Assembly (NCBI GenBank): GCA_024232965.1
Contig: JACKQF010000006.1
Span: 1-64,000, forward strand
Length of the DNA stretch: 64,000 nt
DNA from: Verrucomicrobiaceae bacterium
GTDB taxonomy: Bacteria > Verrucomicrobiota > Verrucomicrobiia > Verrucomicrobiales > Verrucomicrobiaceae
Direction: 5' to 3'
Both the position numbers and the translations under genes were made by a program. Positions 8,650-18,267 of this stretch are shown here, piece after piece. Numbering within the stretch: position 1 is the stretch's first letter; each line of letters opens with the position of its first letter. Under the pieces are notes generated by a model that was not told the DNA's origin, ran no database searches, and was given only the letters and a program-made list of their open reading frames with translations.

Positions 8650-8666
8650 GGGACTCAACTAGTCCC
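8650..8666. promoter_or_regulatory. Short inverted repeat upstream of the S41 peptidase gene
   Basis: gggact (8650-8655) and agtccc (8661-8666) form a 6-bp inverted repeat with a 5-base spacer, 31 bases upstream of the minus-strand start at 8619. It could be an operator half-site pair. It is short enough to be chance. Confidence 0.2.
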
Positions 8667-8769
8667 AAACTAGAAATCGGCGGCAAATCAATGCTGCAAA
8701 GGGAATGACATGCAAGTTTTTGAGCTGCCTTGACCGGTCACCCAGGAGGTTGAGCCGATTTGAACTTCC

Positions 8770-9621
8770 TCACCGCACCTTCGCCAAGAAATCCTCCAGC
8801 GCCTGCGTTGTGGCATCCCCTTCGGTGCCGATCAGGGCATTGATCTTGGTGTGATTGGTTTCTTTGCCTCCAAAGACCGTCACAGGGATCTCTGACTCCT
8901 TCAGCACCGCCGCTAGGCGACGAGCCTGGGCAGAGTTATCCGGGTGATCAGCCACATGCACGATGAGGAAAGGCGGAATGCTCTTCCCTTTTGCCACGTG
9001 CGTCACGGCGGAGAAATCGATGTGCTTTGCTGGATCATTGCCAAACTTCTCCCGATGCCCAAACTTCGCTGGTGGTTCGTGATGCACACGACGACGCGTT
9101 TCTGCCACCTCGATGATCGCAGGAATGTCGTAGGTGTCGCCATCCACCGGCACGCAACCGATGAGTGAACTGAATGCAACCCCCTCCTCCTTCAAGTAGC
9201 GGTCATCCGTGCAGATCAGTGTCGCCAGTTGCGCCCCGGAGGAATGGCCACCCACCACCACCCGCTGCGGATCACCTCCATGCTCGGCGATGTGCCGGTG
9301 CATCCAGCCAAAGGCCTTTGCCACATCGCGAACCAGCGTGCCCATGTCTACCTCTGGCAACAACCGGTGATTGATCGAGACAAATACAAAACCCTTCTTC
9401 GTGAACCACGCTGGCTTCTCCTGCACGTTCGCCTTATCACCCGTCTGCCAGCCACCGCCGTGAATCCAAAACACAACGGGAAGGTTCTTGGCATTCGCAG
9501 GCGCGTAGATGTCCAGCACATGCCGTGCGTGACCGTTTTCCACATACGGCAGGCTGCGCTTCACCTCCTGCGCAAAACTGGCGAGGGCAAAGACAAGGCT
9601 GGCGAGCAGAATCGTTTTCAT
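8770..9621 (-). CDS. Secreted alpha/beta hydrolase (carboxylesterase-like)
   Basis: A 283-residue protein with a clear signal peptide (residues 1-18, ending ASFAQE). HGGGW at 54-58 forms the oxyanion hole and S127 in GHSSGA is the nucleophile. A late aspartate in HVADHPDNS and a histidine in ETNHTKI complete a plausible triad. Such proteins in this phylum hydrolyse esters, often acetyl or feruloyl groups on plant or algal polysaccharide. It is transcribed away from the DUF1552 gene at 9814, and the 192-base gap must hold both promoters. The substrate cannot be read from the sequence. Confidence 0.85.
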   Translation of the reverse strand: MKTILLASLVFALASFAQEVKRSLPYVENGHARHVLDIYAPANAKNLPVVFWIHGGGWQTGDKANVQEKPAWFTKKGFVFVSINHRLLPEVDMGTLVRDVAKAFGWMHRHIAEHGGDPQRVVVGGHSSGAQLATLICTDDRYLKEEGVAFSSLIGCVPVDGDTYDIPAIIEVAETRRRVHHEPPAKFGHREKFGNDPAKHIDFSAVTHVAKGKSIPPFLIVHVADHPDNSAQARRLAAVLKESEIPVTVFGGKETNHTKINALIGTEGDATTQALEDFLAKVR

Positions 9622-9813
9622 GAGCGAAGCAAACGCTACGCACCACAGGATTCATTCCAGCTGCATGCCGATCCCGATTCGCCGGGTGTCCGAATAAAGC
9701 CAACCTTTGCAGGAGAACAGAGATAGACCTCACCGCCACAACGATAAACAGCTGCCAGAAGAGTCTTGGCAATGGGGACAGGAAAGCTATGGTCATGAGC
9801 TTTTATTTCTGCC

Positions 9814-11091
9814 ATGACCGCCCGCCCCTCCTCCATCCACCACTCCAAGGTGGATCGCCGACTCTTCCTGCGCAGCGCTTTGGCGACCATCGCGCTGCCC
9901 TCACTTGAGGCCTTTGCCGCACCCGCGAAAGCCGCCGCACGCGCGAAGAACTTCATCGCCGTCGGCACCTATCTCGGTTGGCACCAGAACGCCTTTTTCC
10001 CGAAGCAAACAGGGCACGACTACGAGATGCCCGCTACGCTCCAGCCGCTTGCAGGATTTCGCGACGAGTTCACTGTTTTCTCCGGCCTCGATCACCGTGC
10101 GCCGAATGGTCACGGCGCGTGGAGCAACTTCATCTGCGGAGCCAATCCCCAGACCTACTCGCTGGATCAGCGGATCGCCGACGAGATCGGTCAAAAAACA
10201 CGCTTCCCCTCCATCGAGCTCACCGCCGGAGCGGGCGAAGTTTCTAAAGCCATGAGCTTCACCCGCCAAGGCGTTGGCCTGCCGATGATCCAGCGCCCCA
10301 GCGTACTCTACAAACAGCTGTTCCTCTCCAAGGCCGACCGCGCCCGCACCGAGTACCTTCTTCAAAGCGGTCGCAGCTCGCTCGACCTCGTGCTGGAGGA
10401 CGCCCTGCGCCTGCAGAAGTCCCTGCCGCAGCGCGATAGCGACAAGCTCGACGAGTACTTCGAATCCTTCCGCTCCGTCGAAAAACGCATGGGCCGCCAG
10501 CTCGAGTCACTCAACAACCCCGTCCCCGAGCCGAACTACAAACTGCCCAACTACGACCCCATCACGCCCAATCTCCAAATCGAGGCCGAGACTATCCTCT
10601 ACGACCTCATGACGCTCGCATTGGAGACGGAATCGACCCGCGTGATGACACTCTTCCTCCACGGACTCGGCCAGGTCTTTTCCTTCGAGGGCGAGGCCCT
10701 CAGCGCCGGCTATCACGGCCTCTCGCATCACGGCAACGATCCCAAGATGATTCAGGATCTCGTCACCATCGAGACCGCCCACATCCACTGCTTCGCCGGA
10801 TTCCTGAAGCAGTTGAAGGAAAAGAAAAACCCTGAAGGCCGCTCCATCCTCGACGACACCATCATCCTGCTCGGCACCGGCATGGGCGACGCCAGCCGCC
10901 ACAGCAATGCCAACCTTCCCACCCTCGTCGCAGGCGGCGGGTTCAAGCACGGCAGCCACATCGCCATCGACAGCAAGAAGCCCGACGCCCCGCTCCTCGG
11001 CGATCTCTACATCACCCTCATGCAGCGCCTCGGCATGGAGGCCGACCAGTTCTCCAATGCGTCACGAAACATGAACCAGCTCTTTTCCTGA
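9814..11091 (+). CDS. DUF1552 protein with twin-arginine signal
   Basis: This 425-residue protein starts with a Tat-type signal (DRRLFLRSALATIALPS, residues 14-30). It carries the DUF1552 pattern, with the segments GTYLGWHQNAFFP, VFSGLDH, LSHHGNDPK and ILLGTGMGDAS-HSNANLPTLVAGGG. This family is confined largely to Planctomycetes and Verrucomicrobia and resembles alkaline-phosphatase/sulfatase-like DUF1501 proteins; its biochemical role is unknown. Its stop shares a base with the next start (TGATG at 11089-11093), so it is co-translated with the cytochrome partner. A second pair with the genes in reverse order lies at 56697-60426. Confidence 0.85.
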   Translation: MTARPSSIHHSKVDRRLFLRSALATIALPSLEAFAAPAKAAARAKNFIAVGTYLGWHQNAFFPKQTGHDYEMPATLQPLAGFRDEFTVFSGLDHRAPNGHGAWSNFICGANPQTYSLDQRIADEIGQKTRFPSIELTAGAGEVSKAMSFTRQGVGLPMIQRPSVLYKQLFLSKADRARTEYLLQSGRSSLDLVLEDALRLQKSLPQRDSDKLDEYFESFRSVEKRMGRQLESLNNPVPEPNYKLPNYDPITPNLQIEAETILYDLMTLALETESTRVMTLFLHGLGQVFSFEGEALSAGYHGLSHHGNDPKMIQDLVTIETAHIHCFAGFLKQLKEKKNPEGRSILDDTIILLGTGMGDASRHSNANLPTLVAGGGFKHGSHIAIDSKKPDAPLLGDLYITLMQRLGMEADQFSNASRNMNQLFS

Positions 11092-13724
11092 TGAGAGCCG
11101 CGCTTCTCTTTTTCTCCAGCCTGCTCGCCCTCCCCGCCGCAGCGGAGAAGCCCACGCCGATCCCTGCGTCCGTGCAGGCGATGCTCGCGAAAAACTGCCT
11201 CGAGTGCCACGACGCCGACACCGAGAAAGGCGACGTCAATCTCGAGCTCGATCACATCGACTGGACCAACGTCCACGACATCGATCTCTGGCTGCGCGCA
11301 TTCGACGCTATTGAACAAGGCCTGATGCCTCCACCCAAAAAAGAGCGCCCGGCCACCGCTGAAAAGGAGGCCGTGCTCGCCTTTCTCGATGCAAACCTGC
11401 TCAAGCACATCCCCATCGGCGGCACCCTGCCACGTCGGCTGAATCAGGCCGAGTTTGAACAAACGATCCGTACGCTCTGCCACCTGCCCAAGTTCGAACT
11501 CCCCGTCGGCTTCCCCGGCGATACTGAGCTGCACGGCTTCGACAACCTCGGCGAAGGCCTCGTTCTCTCCCCGAGCCATCTTGATGCCTACACCCAGGTC
11601 GCCGCCCAAATCGCCGACGAGATTTTCCCGCCCACGAAACCGCAGCCGAAGTCCAAACAATGGACCGCCGGCCCCGACGACCTCGTCCTCAGCTTCTCCG
11701 CCGCCACAGTGCACGGCGATGCCCTCCGGCTTGTCTCCCGCAGCCCGGACATCATGCGCAGCTGCACCTGGCCCAGCAAAATTGAAATCCAAGACTCCGG
11801 CACCTATCGGATCACCGTCGAAGCATCGAAGTTCCTCTCCGAGAAAGGCCACCCCTTCGAAGGCCCCATGAAGCTCGAAGTCCGCGCCCGAGCCGTCACC
11901 GCCACCGACCGTTCCCGGATCGATGCCTTCCGCCTTTTGACCGAGATCGAGATCAACGCTGAGTCGCCGGAGACCACCACCTTTGAAGCCGATCTCTACG
12001 CAGGTGAAACCCTCATCTTCTGGTGGGCGAACGCCGAGATGACCCACTCCCGAACCGAACTCGCAGCCCATTACAAGCAGTGGTTCAAAAAGGATCCGCG
12101 CTTCCTCGCCGCCTGGCAGAAAGCTGTGTTCCCGAAGTTCCCCGCCGATGACATCCGCAGCCCGCGCACCACCGTCCTACGCGGCCGCAACGGATGGGAC
12201 AAGGTGTCTGAGTATTGGGCCGATCCCCAGCTCGACCTCAGCCACGCCACCATGGAGTCGAAAATGACAGGGGCCTTTCTCAAACTGGCGGACGGCAACG
12301 ACGGCACCTTCAATCTCGCCGACGCCCTCTGTCACTTCTACCACGAGCGCGGCCCCGCGCTGGAGCTGCATCACCTCACCATCGAAGGCCCGTCGAAACT
12401 CGTGCCAAGCCCCGCTGATCTCGCACGCGCCGCCTTGCGGGAAATGATCACCGGCACACGGAAGGAGGGCCAATCGAACGAAGACTTCGCCCGCTCGATG
12501 TTGCAGAGCTTCCTCCCCCGCGCCTTTCGCCGCCCGGTCGATGATCAAACCGTCGAGACCTACCTCACCATCGCGAAACGCCATTGGGACGCCGGCCATT
12601 CCCTCGATGAAGGCCTGCACCTCCTGCTGCGCAATGTCCTCATTTCACCACGCTTCCTCTATCGTTGCCTGCAGCCCGGAAAGATGGACGATTTCGACCT
12701 GGCTACCCGCCTATCCTACTTCCTCACTCAGGGGCCACCGGATGCGACGCTGATCGATCTGGCGCAGCGAAAACGCTTGTCTCCCGATTGGGTGCTGCGT
12801 CGCGAGGCCGAGCGCCTTTTGCCCACCAAGATTTCCGACCCGATGATCCAAAGCTTTGTCGGCCAGTGGCTCGATACCGCCACCCTGCAGGGCATCATGC
12901 CTGATCCGAAGTTCAACTTCGACGAATCCAGCACCGCCATGGCCAAGCAGGAAACCGAGCGCTTCGTCTTGGAAATGCTCATGCAGAACCTGCCGATGAC
13001 CGACTTCATCGATCCCGATTTTACCTTCTCCTCTGTCTCCTTCGTGCAGCGCAACTACGGCTTCACTCCCGCCTTCGCACAGAAACCCGGAGGTAAACTC
13101 GACCGCAAAGAGTTGCTCCAATTTCGGAAGATCAAGATCGACCGGAACCACCGTCACGGCGGTCTTCTCGGCCAGGCCGCCATCATGATGGCCACCGCGA
13201 ACGGCGTCGATACCCAGCCCGTCATTCGCGGCGTTTGGGTGCTGGAAAACATCCTCGGCATGCCACCGCCACCGCCGCCAAAGAACGTGCCCGCCCTCAC
13301 CCCCGACACCAACGGCAGCACCACACCACGAGAGCTGCTCGCCGCCCACACCCAGGCCGCCTCCTGCGCCGGCTGCCATCGCCGCATCGATCCCATCGGC
13401 TTCGTTTTCGAAAACTACGACCCCGTCGGCCGCTGGCGCCAGGAGTGGCCCACCACCGCTACCGCAATCGACCCCTCCGGCATCCTGCCCGACGGCACCC
13501 CGATCAAAGACATCCACAGCTTCAAAGCCTGGCTGCTGGAAAACATCGACCTCTTCTCCGAGTGCGTGGCCGAGAAGCTCATGACCTACGCCACCGGCCG
13601 CGTCCCCAACTTCGCCGAACGCCGCGAGATCGAGGCCATCGTGAAAAAGAATCACCAAAACGGAAACGGCTTCCGCGACCTCGTGCTCGCCCTCATCGAC
13701 AGCCGAACCTTCCGCACCCAATAG
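11091..13724 (+). CDS. DUF1587/1592/1588/1585/1595 planctomycete-type cytochrome c protein
   Basis: An 877-residue secreted protein with a signal peptide at 1-18. The first haem-binding motif, C36-x2-C39-H40 (CLECH), opens the PSCyt1 domain. The DUF1587-DUF1595-DUF1592 region is followed by a second CAGCH in the DUF1588 segment (SCAGCHRRIDPIGF) and a C-terminal DUF1585 part. The protein probably binds haem covalently outside the cytoplasmic membrane and acts with the DUF1552 protein encoded just upstream. No one has shown the reaction; electron transfer coupled to degradation of a polymer or sugar is a common guess. Length and order of domains are normal for the family. Confidence 0.85.
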   Translation: MRAALLFFSSLLALPAAAEKPTPIPASVQAMLAKNCLECHDADTEKGDVNLELDHIDWTNVHDIDLWLRAFDAIEQGLMPPPKKERPATAEKEAVLAFLDANLLKHIPIGGTLPRRLNQAEFEQTIRTLCHLPKFELPVGFPGDTELHGFDNLGEGLVLSPSHLDAYTQVAAQIADEIFPPTKPQPKSKQWTAGPDDLVLSFSAATVHGDALRLVSRSPDIMRSCTWPSKIEIQDSGTYRITVEASKFLSEKGHPFEGPMKLEVRARAVTATDRSRIDAFRLLTEIEINAESPETTTFEADLYAGETLIFWWANAEMTHSRTELAAHYKQWFKKDPRFLAAWQKAVFPKFPADDIRSPRTTVLRGRNGWDKVSEYWADPQLDLSHATMESKMTGAFLKLADGNDGTFNLADALCHFYHERGPALELHHLTIEGPSKLVPSPADLARAALREMITGTRKEGQSNEDFARSMLQSFLPRAFRRPVDDQTVETYLTIAKRHWDAGHSLDEGLHLLLRNVLISPRFLYRCLQPGKMDDFDLATRLSYFLTQGPPDATLIDLAQRKRLSPDWVLRREAERLLPTKISDPMIQSFVGQWLDTATLQGIMPDPKFNFDESSTAMAKQETERFVLEMLMQNLPMTDFIDPDFTFSSVSFVQRNYGFTPAFAQKPGGKLDRKELLQFRKIKIDRNHRHGGLLGQAAIMMATANGVDTQPVIRGVWVLENILGMPPPPPPKNVPALTPDTNGSTTPRELLAAHTQAASCAGCHRRIDPIGFVFENYDPVGRWRQEWPTTATAIDPSGILPDGTPIKDIHSFKAWLLENIDLFSECVAEKLMTYATGRVPNFAERREIEAIVKKNHQNGNGFRDLVLALIDSRTFRTQ

Positions 13725-13754
13725 TCCTGCAAACCGCCGATTAACACCACCCGC

Positions 13755-14645
13755 ATGCTCCAAGGAATCTTCCCCGTCATCCCCACCCTCTTCACCGACG
13801 ACAACGCGCTCGACCTTGATGCGCAGCGTAAGGTCGTTCAATTCGCCATCCATGTCGGCGCTCATGGCGTCGTCTTTCCCGGTGTGGCCAGTGAGTACAA
13901 TTTCCTCTCGCCCGAAGAACGCGGCACCCTCATTGCTCTCGTCGCCGAGGAAGTCGATGGCCGCATTCCCATCGTCGGTGGAGCTAGCGCCGCCACAGCG
14001 GAAGAAGTGATCGTCGCAGGGCAGCAGGCCGCCGCCAGTGGCATCCATCATCTGATGATCATGGCGCCAGGCGGGCTCGGCAAAGACCTCGATGCACATC
14101 GCGCCTTCTTCGCCGAGATCGCCAAGGCATTGCCCAAGGCTGAGATCATTCTCCAAAACGCACCGACGCCCATCGGAGCCGGACTCGAAGCCGCTGCCAT
14201 CGCCGATCTCGCCGCGGGGAATCCCTCCATCACCTACATCAAAGAAGAGACGCTCCCCTCCGGCCCTGCCATCACCGCCTTGCTGGCCGACAAGATCCCC
14301 CATTTGAAAGCCGTCTTTGGTGGCGGTGGCGCGCGCTACATCATCGACGAACTCGCGCGCGGCGCTCGCGGTGCCATGCCCGCCGTTGAATTCGCCGACC
14401 TTCACGTGGCCCTTTGGAATGCCCATGAGGCGGGCGACCACGAAGGCGCGCGGGAATTGTATCGCCTCAGCCTGCCGCTGCTCGTCGCCCAGGCCATCTA
14501 CCGCATGCGCTTCACGAAGTACGTTCTGAGCCGCCGCGAAATCGCCGATGCCCAGCATGTGCGCGCACCGATTATCGAGCTGGATGACTTCGCCATGCGC
14601 GACATCGACCAAATGCTCGAAGACCTCCAGACCGCCTTTGCATGA
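13755..14645 (+). CDS. DapA-family (dihydrodipicolinate synthase/NAL-like) aldolase or dehydratase
   Basis: A 296-residue TIM-barrel protein with the Schiff-base lysine K163 in TYIKEET and the substrate-binding VASEYNFLSPEER segment at about 44-57. The tyrosine that DHDPS and N-acetylneuraminate lyase place in YNvP is replaced by Q134 (ILQNAP), so true lysine biosynthesis is unlikely. Next to a mandelate-racemase-like dehydratase and a symporter, it most probably cleaves or dehydrates a 2-keto-3-deoxy sugar acid. Its stop overlaps the next start (ATGA, 14642-14645), which indicates an operon. Confidence 0.8.
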   Translation: MLQGIFPVIPTLFTDDNALDLDAQRKVVQFAIHVGAHGVVFPGVASEYNFLSPEERGTLIALVAEEVDGRIPIVGGASAATAEEVIVAGQQAAASGIHHLMIMAPGGLGKDLDAHRAFFAEIAKALPKAEIILQNAPTPIGAGLEAAAIADLAAGNPSITYIKEETLPSGPAITALLADKIPHLKAVFGGGGARYIIDELARGARGAMPAVEFADLHVALWNAHEAGDHEGARELYRLSLPLLVAQAIYRMRFTKYVLSRREIADAQHVRAPIIELDDFAMRDIDQMLEDLQTAFA

Positions 14646-15832
14646 GCATCACCGATTCGCAGGACCGGGTCGCCGAGATCCAGATTTACCTCGTCGATCT
14701 GAGTCAGGATCAGCCCTACCTCGGTGCCCTGCGCGAGGGCGAAGTCGTCAACGAAGCGGGCTACTTTGTGCGCAAAGGAAACCGCACTGTGTATCCGCGA
14801 AAGAACCGATCCCTGGTCGTCCAGATCGTGACGCGCGACGGCGTGATCGGCTGGGGGGAGACCTACGGACTCGTCGCCCCGCTCGCCACCGCCGCCATCA
14901 TCTCCGATCTCCTTACCGGCTTCGTCGTCGGCCGTGATCCGAACGAGGTCGAAGCCATCCATGATGCCCTCTACGACCTCATGCGCGTGCGTGGCTACAC
15001 CGGCGGTTTTTACCTTGATGCGCTCGCGGCGATCGACATCGCCCTCTGGGACATCGTCGCAAAAATCCAAAACCTGCCCCTCCACCAGATCCTCGGCTCA
15101 CCACAGCGCACCCTCATTCCCGCCTACGTCTCCGGCCTCCCCAAGCCCACCCTCGCCGAACGTTTGGAGCTCGCCAAAGAGTGGCAAAGTCTCGGCTTCG
15201 ACGCCTTCAAGTTCGCCCTCCCCGTCGCCGACGATGGTGCCCTCGCCGAACTCCGCGCCCTCCGCCTCACGGTGGGGGACGACGCCCGCATCGCGGCGGA
15301 CCTGCACTGGTCGCTCACCGAAGACACCGCCGTCCAACTCGCTGCCGATCTTCAGCCCTTCGATCCCTGGTTTCTCGAAGCCCCTGTCCCCACGGAAGAA
15401 ATCCACACTCTCCGCCGCGTGGTCGAACGCACGCAGTCACGCATCGCCGTCGGTGAAGAATGGCGCACCCACTACGACGCCCGCCTCCGCATCGAGCCCC
15501 AGGCCTGCCACATCGTCCAGCCAGAGATGGGCCACACGGGCATCACGCAGTTTCTCCGCATCGCCAAGCTCGCGGAGGCCCACCATCTCTCCATCATCCC
15601 GCACGCCACCATTGGCTCCGGCATCTTCTTGGCAGCCAGCCTTCACGCCAGCGCCGGGCTCACCGGGATCGAGTCCCACGAGTTTCAACACTCCATCTTC
15701 GGCCCCTTCCGCCACTTCACTGGCGATGCCCTGAGCTGCGAAGCCGGTGCCTACTCGCTGCCCACGGGTCCCGGCCTCGGCGTTGAACCCTCCGACGCCA
15801 TGCTCGCCCGCATGACGCGAATGCTGCCATGA
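14642..15832 (+). CDS. Enolase-superfamily sugar-acid dehydratase/racemase (mandelate racemase-like)
   Basis: A 396-residue protein with the N-terminal capping domain and the C-terminal barrel. Putative metal ligands are D220 (AADLHW), E246 (FLEAPV) and E272 (VGEEWR). K190 in FKFALP and H321 in IPHATIG are positioned as acid/base residues. This set fits acid-sugar dehydratases of the mandelate racemase subgroup, which remove water from an aldonate or aldarate to give a 2-keto-3-deoxy acid, the substrate type for the DapA-family neighbour. Both gene junctions are four-base ATGA overlaps. The exact sugar acid cannot be told from the sequence. Confidence 0.8.
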   Translation: MSITDSQDRVAEIQIYLVDLSQDQPYLGALREGEVVNEAGYFVRKGNRTVYPRKNRSLVVQIVTRDGVIGWGETYGLVAPLATAAIISDLLTGFVVGRDPNEVEAIHDALYDLMRVRGYTGGFYLDALAAIDIALWDIVAKIQNLPLHQILGSPQRTLIPAYVSGLPKPTLAERLELAKEWQSLGFDAFKFALPVADDGALAELRALRLTVGDDARIAADLHWSLTEDTAVQLAADLQPFDPWFLEAPVPTEEIHTLRRVVERTQSRIAVGEEWRTHYDARLRIEPQACHIVQPEMGHTGITQFLRIAKLAEAHHLSIIPHATIGSGIFLAASLHASAGLTGIESHEFQHSIFGPFRHFTGDALSCEAGAYSLPTGPGLGVEPSDAMLARMTRMLP

Positions 15833-17553
15833 CCGCGCCCGACTACATCACGCTGCTGCTTTACGTGGTGGGGCTCTTCGTCATCAGCACACTCTCCGCG
15901 CGGCGCACCTCCAACCACCAGGAGATGTTCTCCGCCGGACGCAGCTCCCCCTGGTGGGCCTCGGGATTGAGCGGGTTCATGACCATGTTTTCCGCCGGCA
16001 CCTTCGTCGTCTGGGGCGGCATCGCCTACGAGCACGGCTTCGTCGCCGTGGCCATCAACACCTGCTACGGCATCGCCGCATTGCTCGCCGGATACCTCGT
16101 CGCCGGAAAGTGGAACGCCCTGGGCGTCTCCACTCCGGCCGAGTTCGTCCAGCTGCGCTTTGGCAAAACCGGCCTGCATTTCTTCACCTGGACCATGCTC
16201 GTCAAGCGCATCCTTGGTGTCTCCGTCTCGCTCTACGCCCTGGCGGTGCTGCTGGTGGCTCTGGTGCCGCTTGACCTCACCTTCGCCATCATTCTCTTCG
16301 GCAGCATCGTCGTGCTCTACACCATGCAGGGTGGTCTATGGGCCGTGCTGATGACCGACGTGCTCCAGTTCATCGTGCTCACCGTCGTGGTCCTCATGGT
16401 CGCCGCCATGATGATCTCTGGCACCGACTTCGATGGCTTCACCGACCGTGTGCCCGCGCATTTCTTCGATCCCGTCACCGCCAAGTATGGTTGGTTCTTC
16501 CTCGTCGGTTGGGTCACGATCAACTTTTTCATCATCGGTGCCGAGTGGGCCTTTGTGCAGCGCTATCTGGCCGTCCGCAGCCCACGCGATGCCAAAAAAT
16601 CCGCCTACCTCTTCGGCGTCATGTATCTCATCACCCCGCTTTTTTGGATGCTGCCGCCGCTCCTGTATCGCGGCCAGGTTTCCAGCGTGGACAAGGAGCA
16701 GGCCTACATCCTCGCCTCTCAATCCGTCCTCCCTCCCGGCATGCTCGGCCTGATGTTTGCCGCCATGTTTTCCGCGACGGCCAGCATGGTCAGCTCCCAG
16801 CTCAATGTCTTTGCCGGAGTCCTCACCAACGATTTTTACCGCCCCTTCTTCAATCCCACGGCCAGCGAATCCACCCTCGTCAAAACCGGGCGTATCTTCA
16901 CCGCTGTGCTCGGTGCGCTGCTGGTCACCGCCGCCATTCTCGTGCCGCGACTGGGTGGTGCGGAGAAGCTCATCATCTCCATCAATTCCCTGCTCGTCGT
17001 CCCCCTCTTCGCCCCCACCCTCTGGGGACTCTTCAGCCGCAAGATCGGCATCCGCGACATGATCATCGTCGCCCTGACGAGCTTCTTCGTCGGCTTGTCC
17101 CTGCGCTTCGGGATCGCCGGGAACCCCTGGATCACCGAAGGAAACCCACTCTGGCCACTCACCGTCTTCCTCTCCGAGCACACGCAGAACATCGAGGTCA
17201 TCATCGGCGTTCTGCTTCCCATCACCATGCTGATCGCCTTCGAGTGGCGAAAACAAGGCATCGATGTCGGATCGGTCCGGGTCGCGCAGCATCACGCCGA
17301 CGCCCACGCTACCGCAGAACACCACGCCCTCCCCTTCGATCCCTTCGCCGCCCGCATGGTCATGTTCAGTCTGCTGATCCTCGGCGCATGGATCCTGATC
17401 CTCGGTTTCACTGTGACCACCGAGCGCAGCGTGCTGCTCAGTTTCGGCGGCGTGCTGATCCTTTCAGCCGCCGTCCTCCGCCACTTGATCTCCAAGCTCA
17501 CCCTGCCTTCATCAAAGCCCAACCCTCCGATGGATGGTGGGCGCAAAGGATGA
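15829..17553 (+). CDS. Sodium:solute symporter (SSS family)
   Basis: A 574-residue integral membrane protein with about 13-14 hydrophobic segments. The N-terminal ARRTSNHQEMFSAGRSSPWWASGLSGFMTMFSAGTF pattern is typical of SSS carriers related to the sodium/sugar and sodium/sialate transporters. The region AAMFSATASMVSSQLNVFAGVLTNDFY is another family hallmark. It is the third gene of the overlapping sugar-acid operon and probably imports the substrate handled by the two enzymes upstream, driven by the sodium gradient. Confidence 0.88.
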   Translation: MTAPDYITLLLYVVGLFVISTLSARRTSNHQEMFSAGRSSPWWASGLSGFMTMFSAGTFVVWGGIAYEHGFVAVAINTCYGIAALLAGYLVAGKWNALGVSTPAEFVQLRFGKTGLHFFTWTMLVKRILGVSVSLYALAVLLVALVPLDLTFAIILFGSIVVLYTMQGGLWAVLMTDVLQFIVLTVVVLMVAAMMISGTDFDGFTDRVPAHFFDPVTAKYGWFFLVGWVTINFFIIGAEWAFVQRYLAVRSPRDAKKSAYLFGVMYLITPLFWMLPPLLYRGQVSSVDKEQAYILASQSVLPPGMLGLMFAAMFSATASMVSSQLNVFAGVLTNDFYRPFFNPTASESTLVKTGRIFTAVLGALLVTAAILVPRLGGAEKLIISINSLLVVPLFAPTLWGLFSRKIGIRDMIIVALTSFFVGLSLRFGIAGNPWITEGNPLWPLTVFLSEHTQNIEVIIGVLLPITMLIAFEWRKQGIDVGSVRVAQHHADAHATAEHHALPFDPFAARMVMFSLLILGAWILILGFTVTTERSVLLSFGGVLILSAAVLRHLISKLTLPSSKPNPPMDGGRKG

Positions 17554-17660
17554 TCAGTTTTGACAACAGACGCAATCAATCTGTGAGAGCAGCCGGGGAT
17601 TGAAACTTGAACTTCGAGGGACTGAAGTAAAAACTGCCCCACAACCCCAGTTTTCTAATT

Positions 17661-18110
17661 ATGTCTACTTCGTTGCCCTCCGAGCTTGTCTGGAATAGCA
17701 TCCTTGTCCCACTCGATCTCTCTGATTGTTCGCGAGATGCGCTGCGAAGGTCGGTAGCCATTGCCCGCAGTCAGCCTGGTTCCAGAATGACGTTGCTGGC
17801 GGTGGTCGAGCCGGTTCACACTGGACTGCGGGTGCAGACCACTGATTTGCACCAGCAGATGAAAAAGGAAGCTGAGGCGACTTTGATGACGTGGCTCGCC
17901 GAGGAAGCGTCTGACCTGAGTCCAACTCCGAAGTGCCTGATTCTGGAAGGCGTACCTGGCGCGGTGATCTGTGATGAAGCGGAAAGAGGGAGCTATGATC
18001 TCATCGTTGTCGGCTCGCACGGCCGAACGGGGCTTACTCGCTACCTACTGGGCAGTGTGGCGGAGCGGGTTGTACGGCACGCGCCCTGTGAGGTACTAGT
18101 GGCCCGCTAG
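17661..18110 (+). CDS. Universal stress protein (UspA family)
   Basis: A 149-residue single-domain UspA protein with the start ILVPLDLSDCSRDALR and the ATP-binding signature GSHGRTGLTRYLLGSVAERVV near the C-terminus (G-2x-G-9x-G-S type), ending in CEVLVAR. Nucleotide-binding members of this family help cells survive starvation or oxidative stress. It lies 107 bases after the symporter and is probably transcribed on its own. Confidence 0.9.
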   Translation: MSTSLPSELVWNSILVPLDLSDCSRDALRRSVAIARSQPGSRMTLLAVVEPVHTGLRVQTTDLHQQMKKEAEATLMTWLAEEASDLSPTPKCLILEGVPGAVICDEAERGSYDLIVVGSHGRTGLTRYLLGSVAERVVRHAPCEVLVAR

Positions 18111-18199
18111 CGCCACTCGGGCCCGCCCCCTTCAAGACCAATTCCGCAGCAGACAAGCCTTCCGGTTTAGATCTCGCAGAAAGCCCTACCGTGGTTGGT

Positions 18200-18220
18200 C
18201 CCCCCGCACGAAAAGGGGGG
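18200..18220. other. C6/G6 hairpin before the giant DUF1553 gene
   Basis: Six C (18200-18205) and six G (18215-18220) enclose gcacgaaaa. In RNA this gives a compact G+C stem just upstream of the likely ATG at 18268 and over the alternative GTG at 18220. It has no T-run on the plus strand, so it is more likely a leader structure than a terminator. Confidence 0.35.
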
Positions 18221-18267
18221 TGCGCTGGATGCTGAAAAAAGCCCCAAACGCCCGTTTGTATAGATCC

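Noticed and set aside
12711..14612. 633-residue minus-strand open frame
   Set aside because: It runs antisense to both the cytochrome gene and the DapA-family gene. Its Gly/Asp/Glu/Val-rich composition is typical of an antisense shadow.
16338..17603. 421-residue plus-strand frame rich in Arg and His inside the symporter gene
   Set aside because: Its composition (R, H, P) is that of a +2 shadow; the overlapping frame is a clear SSS transporter.
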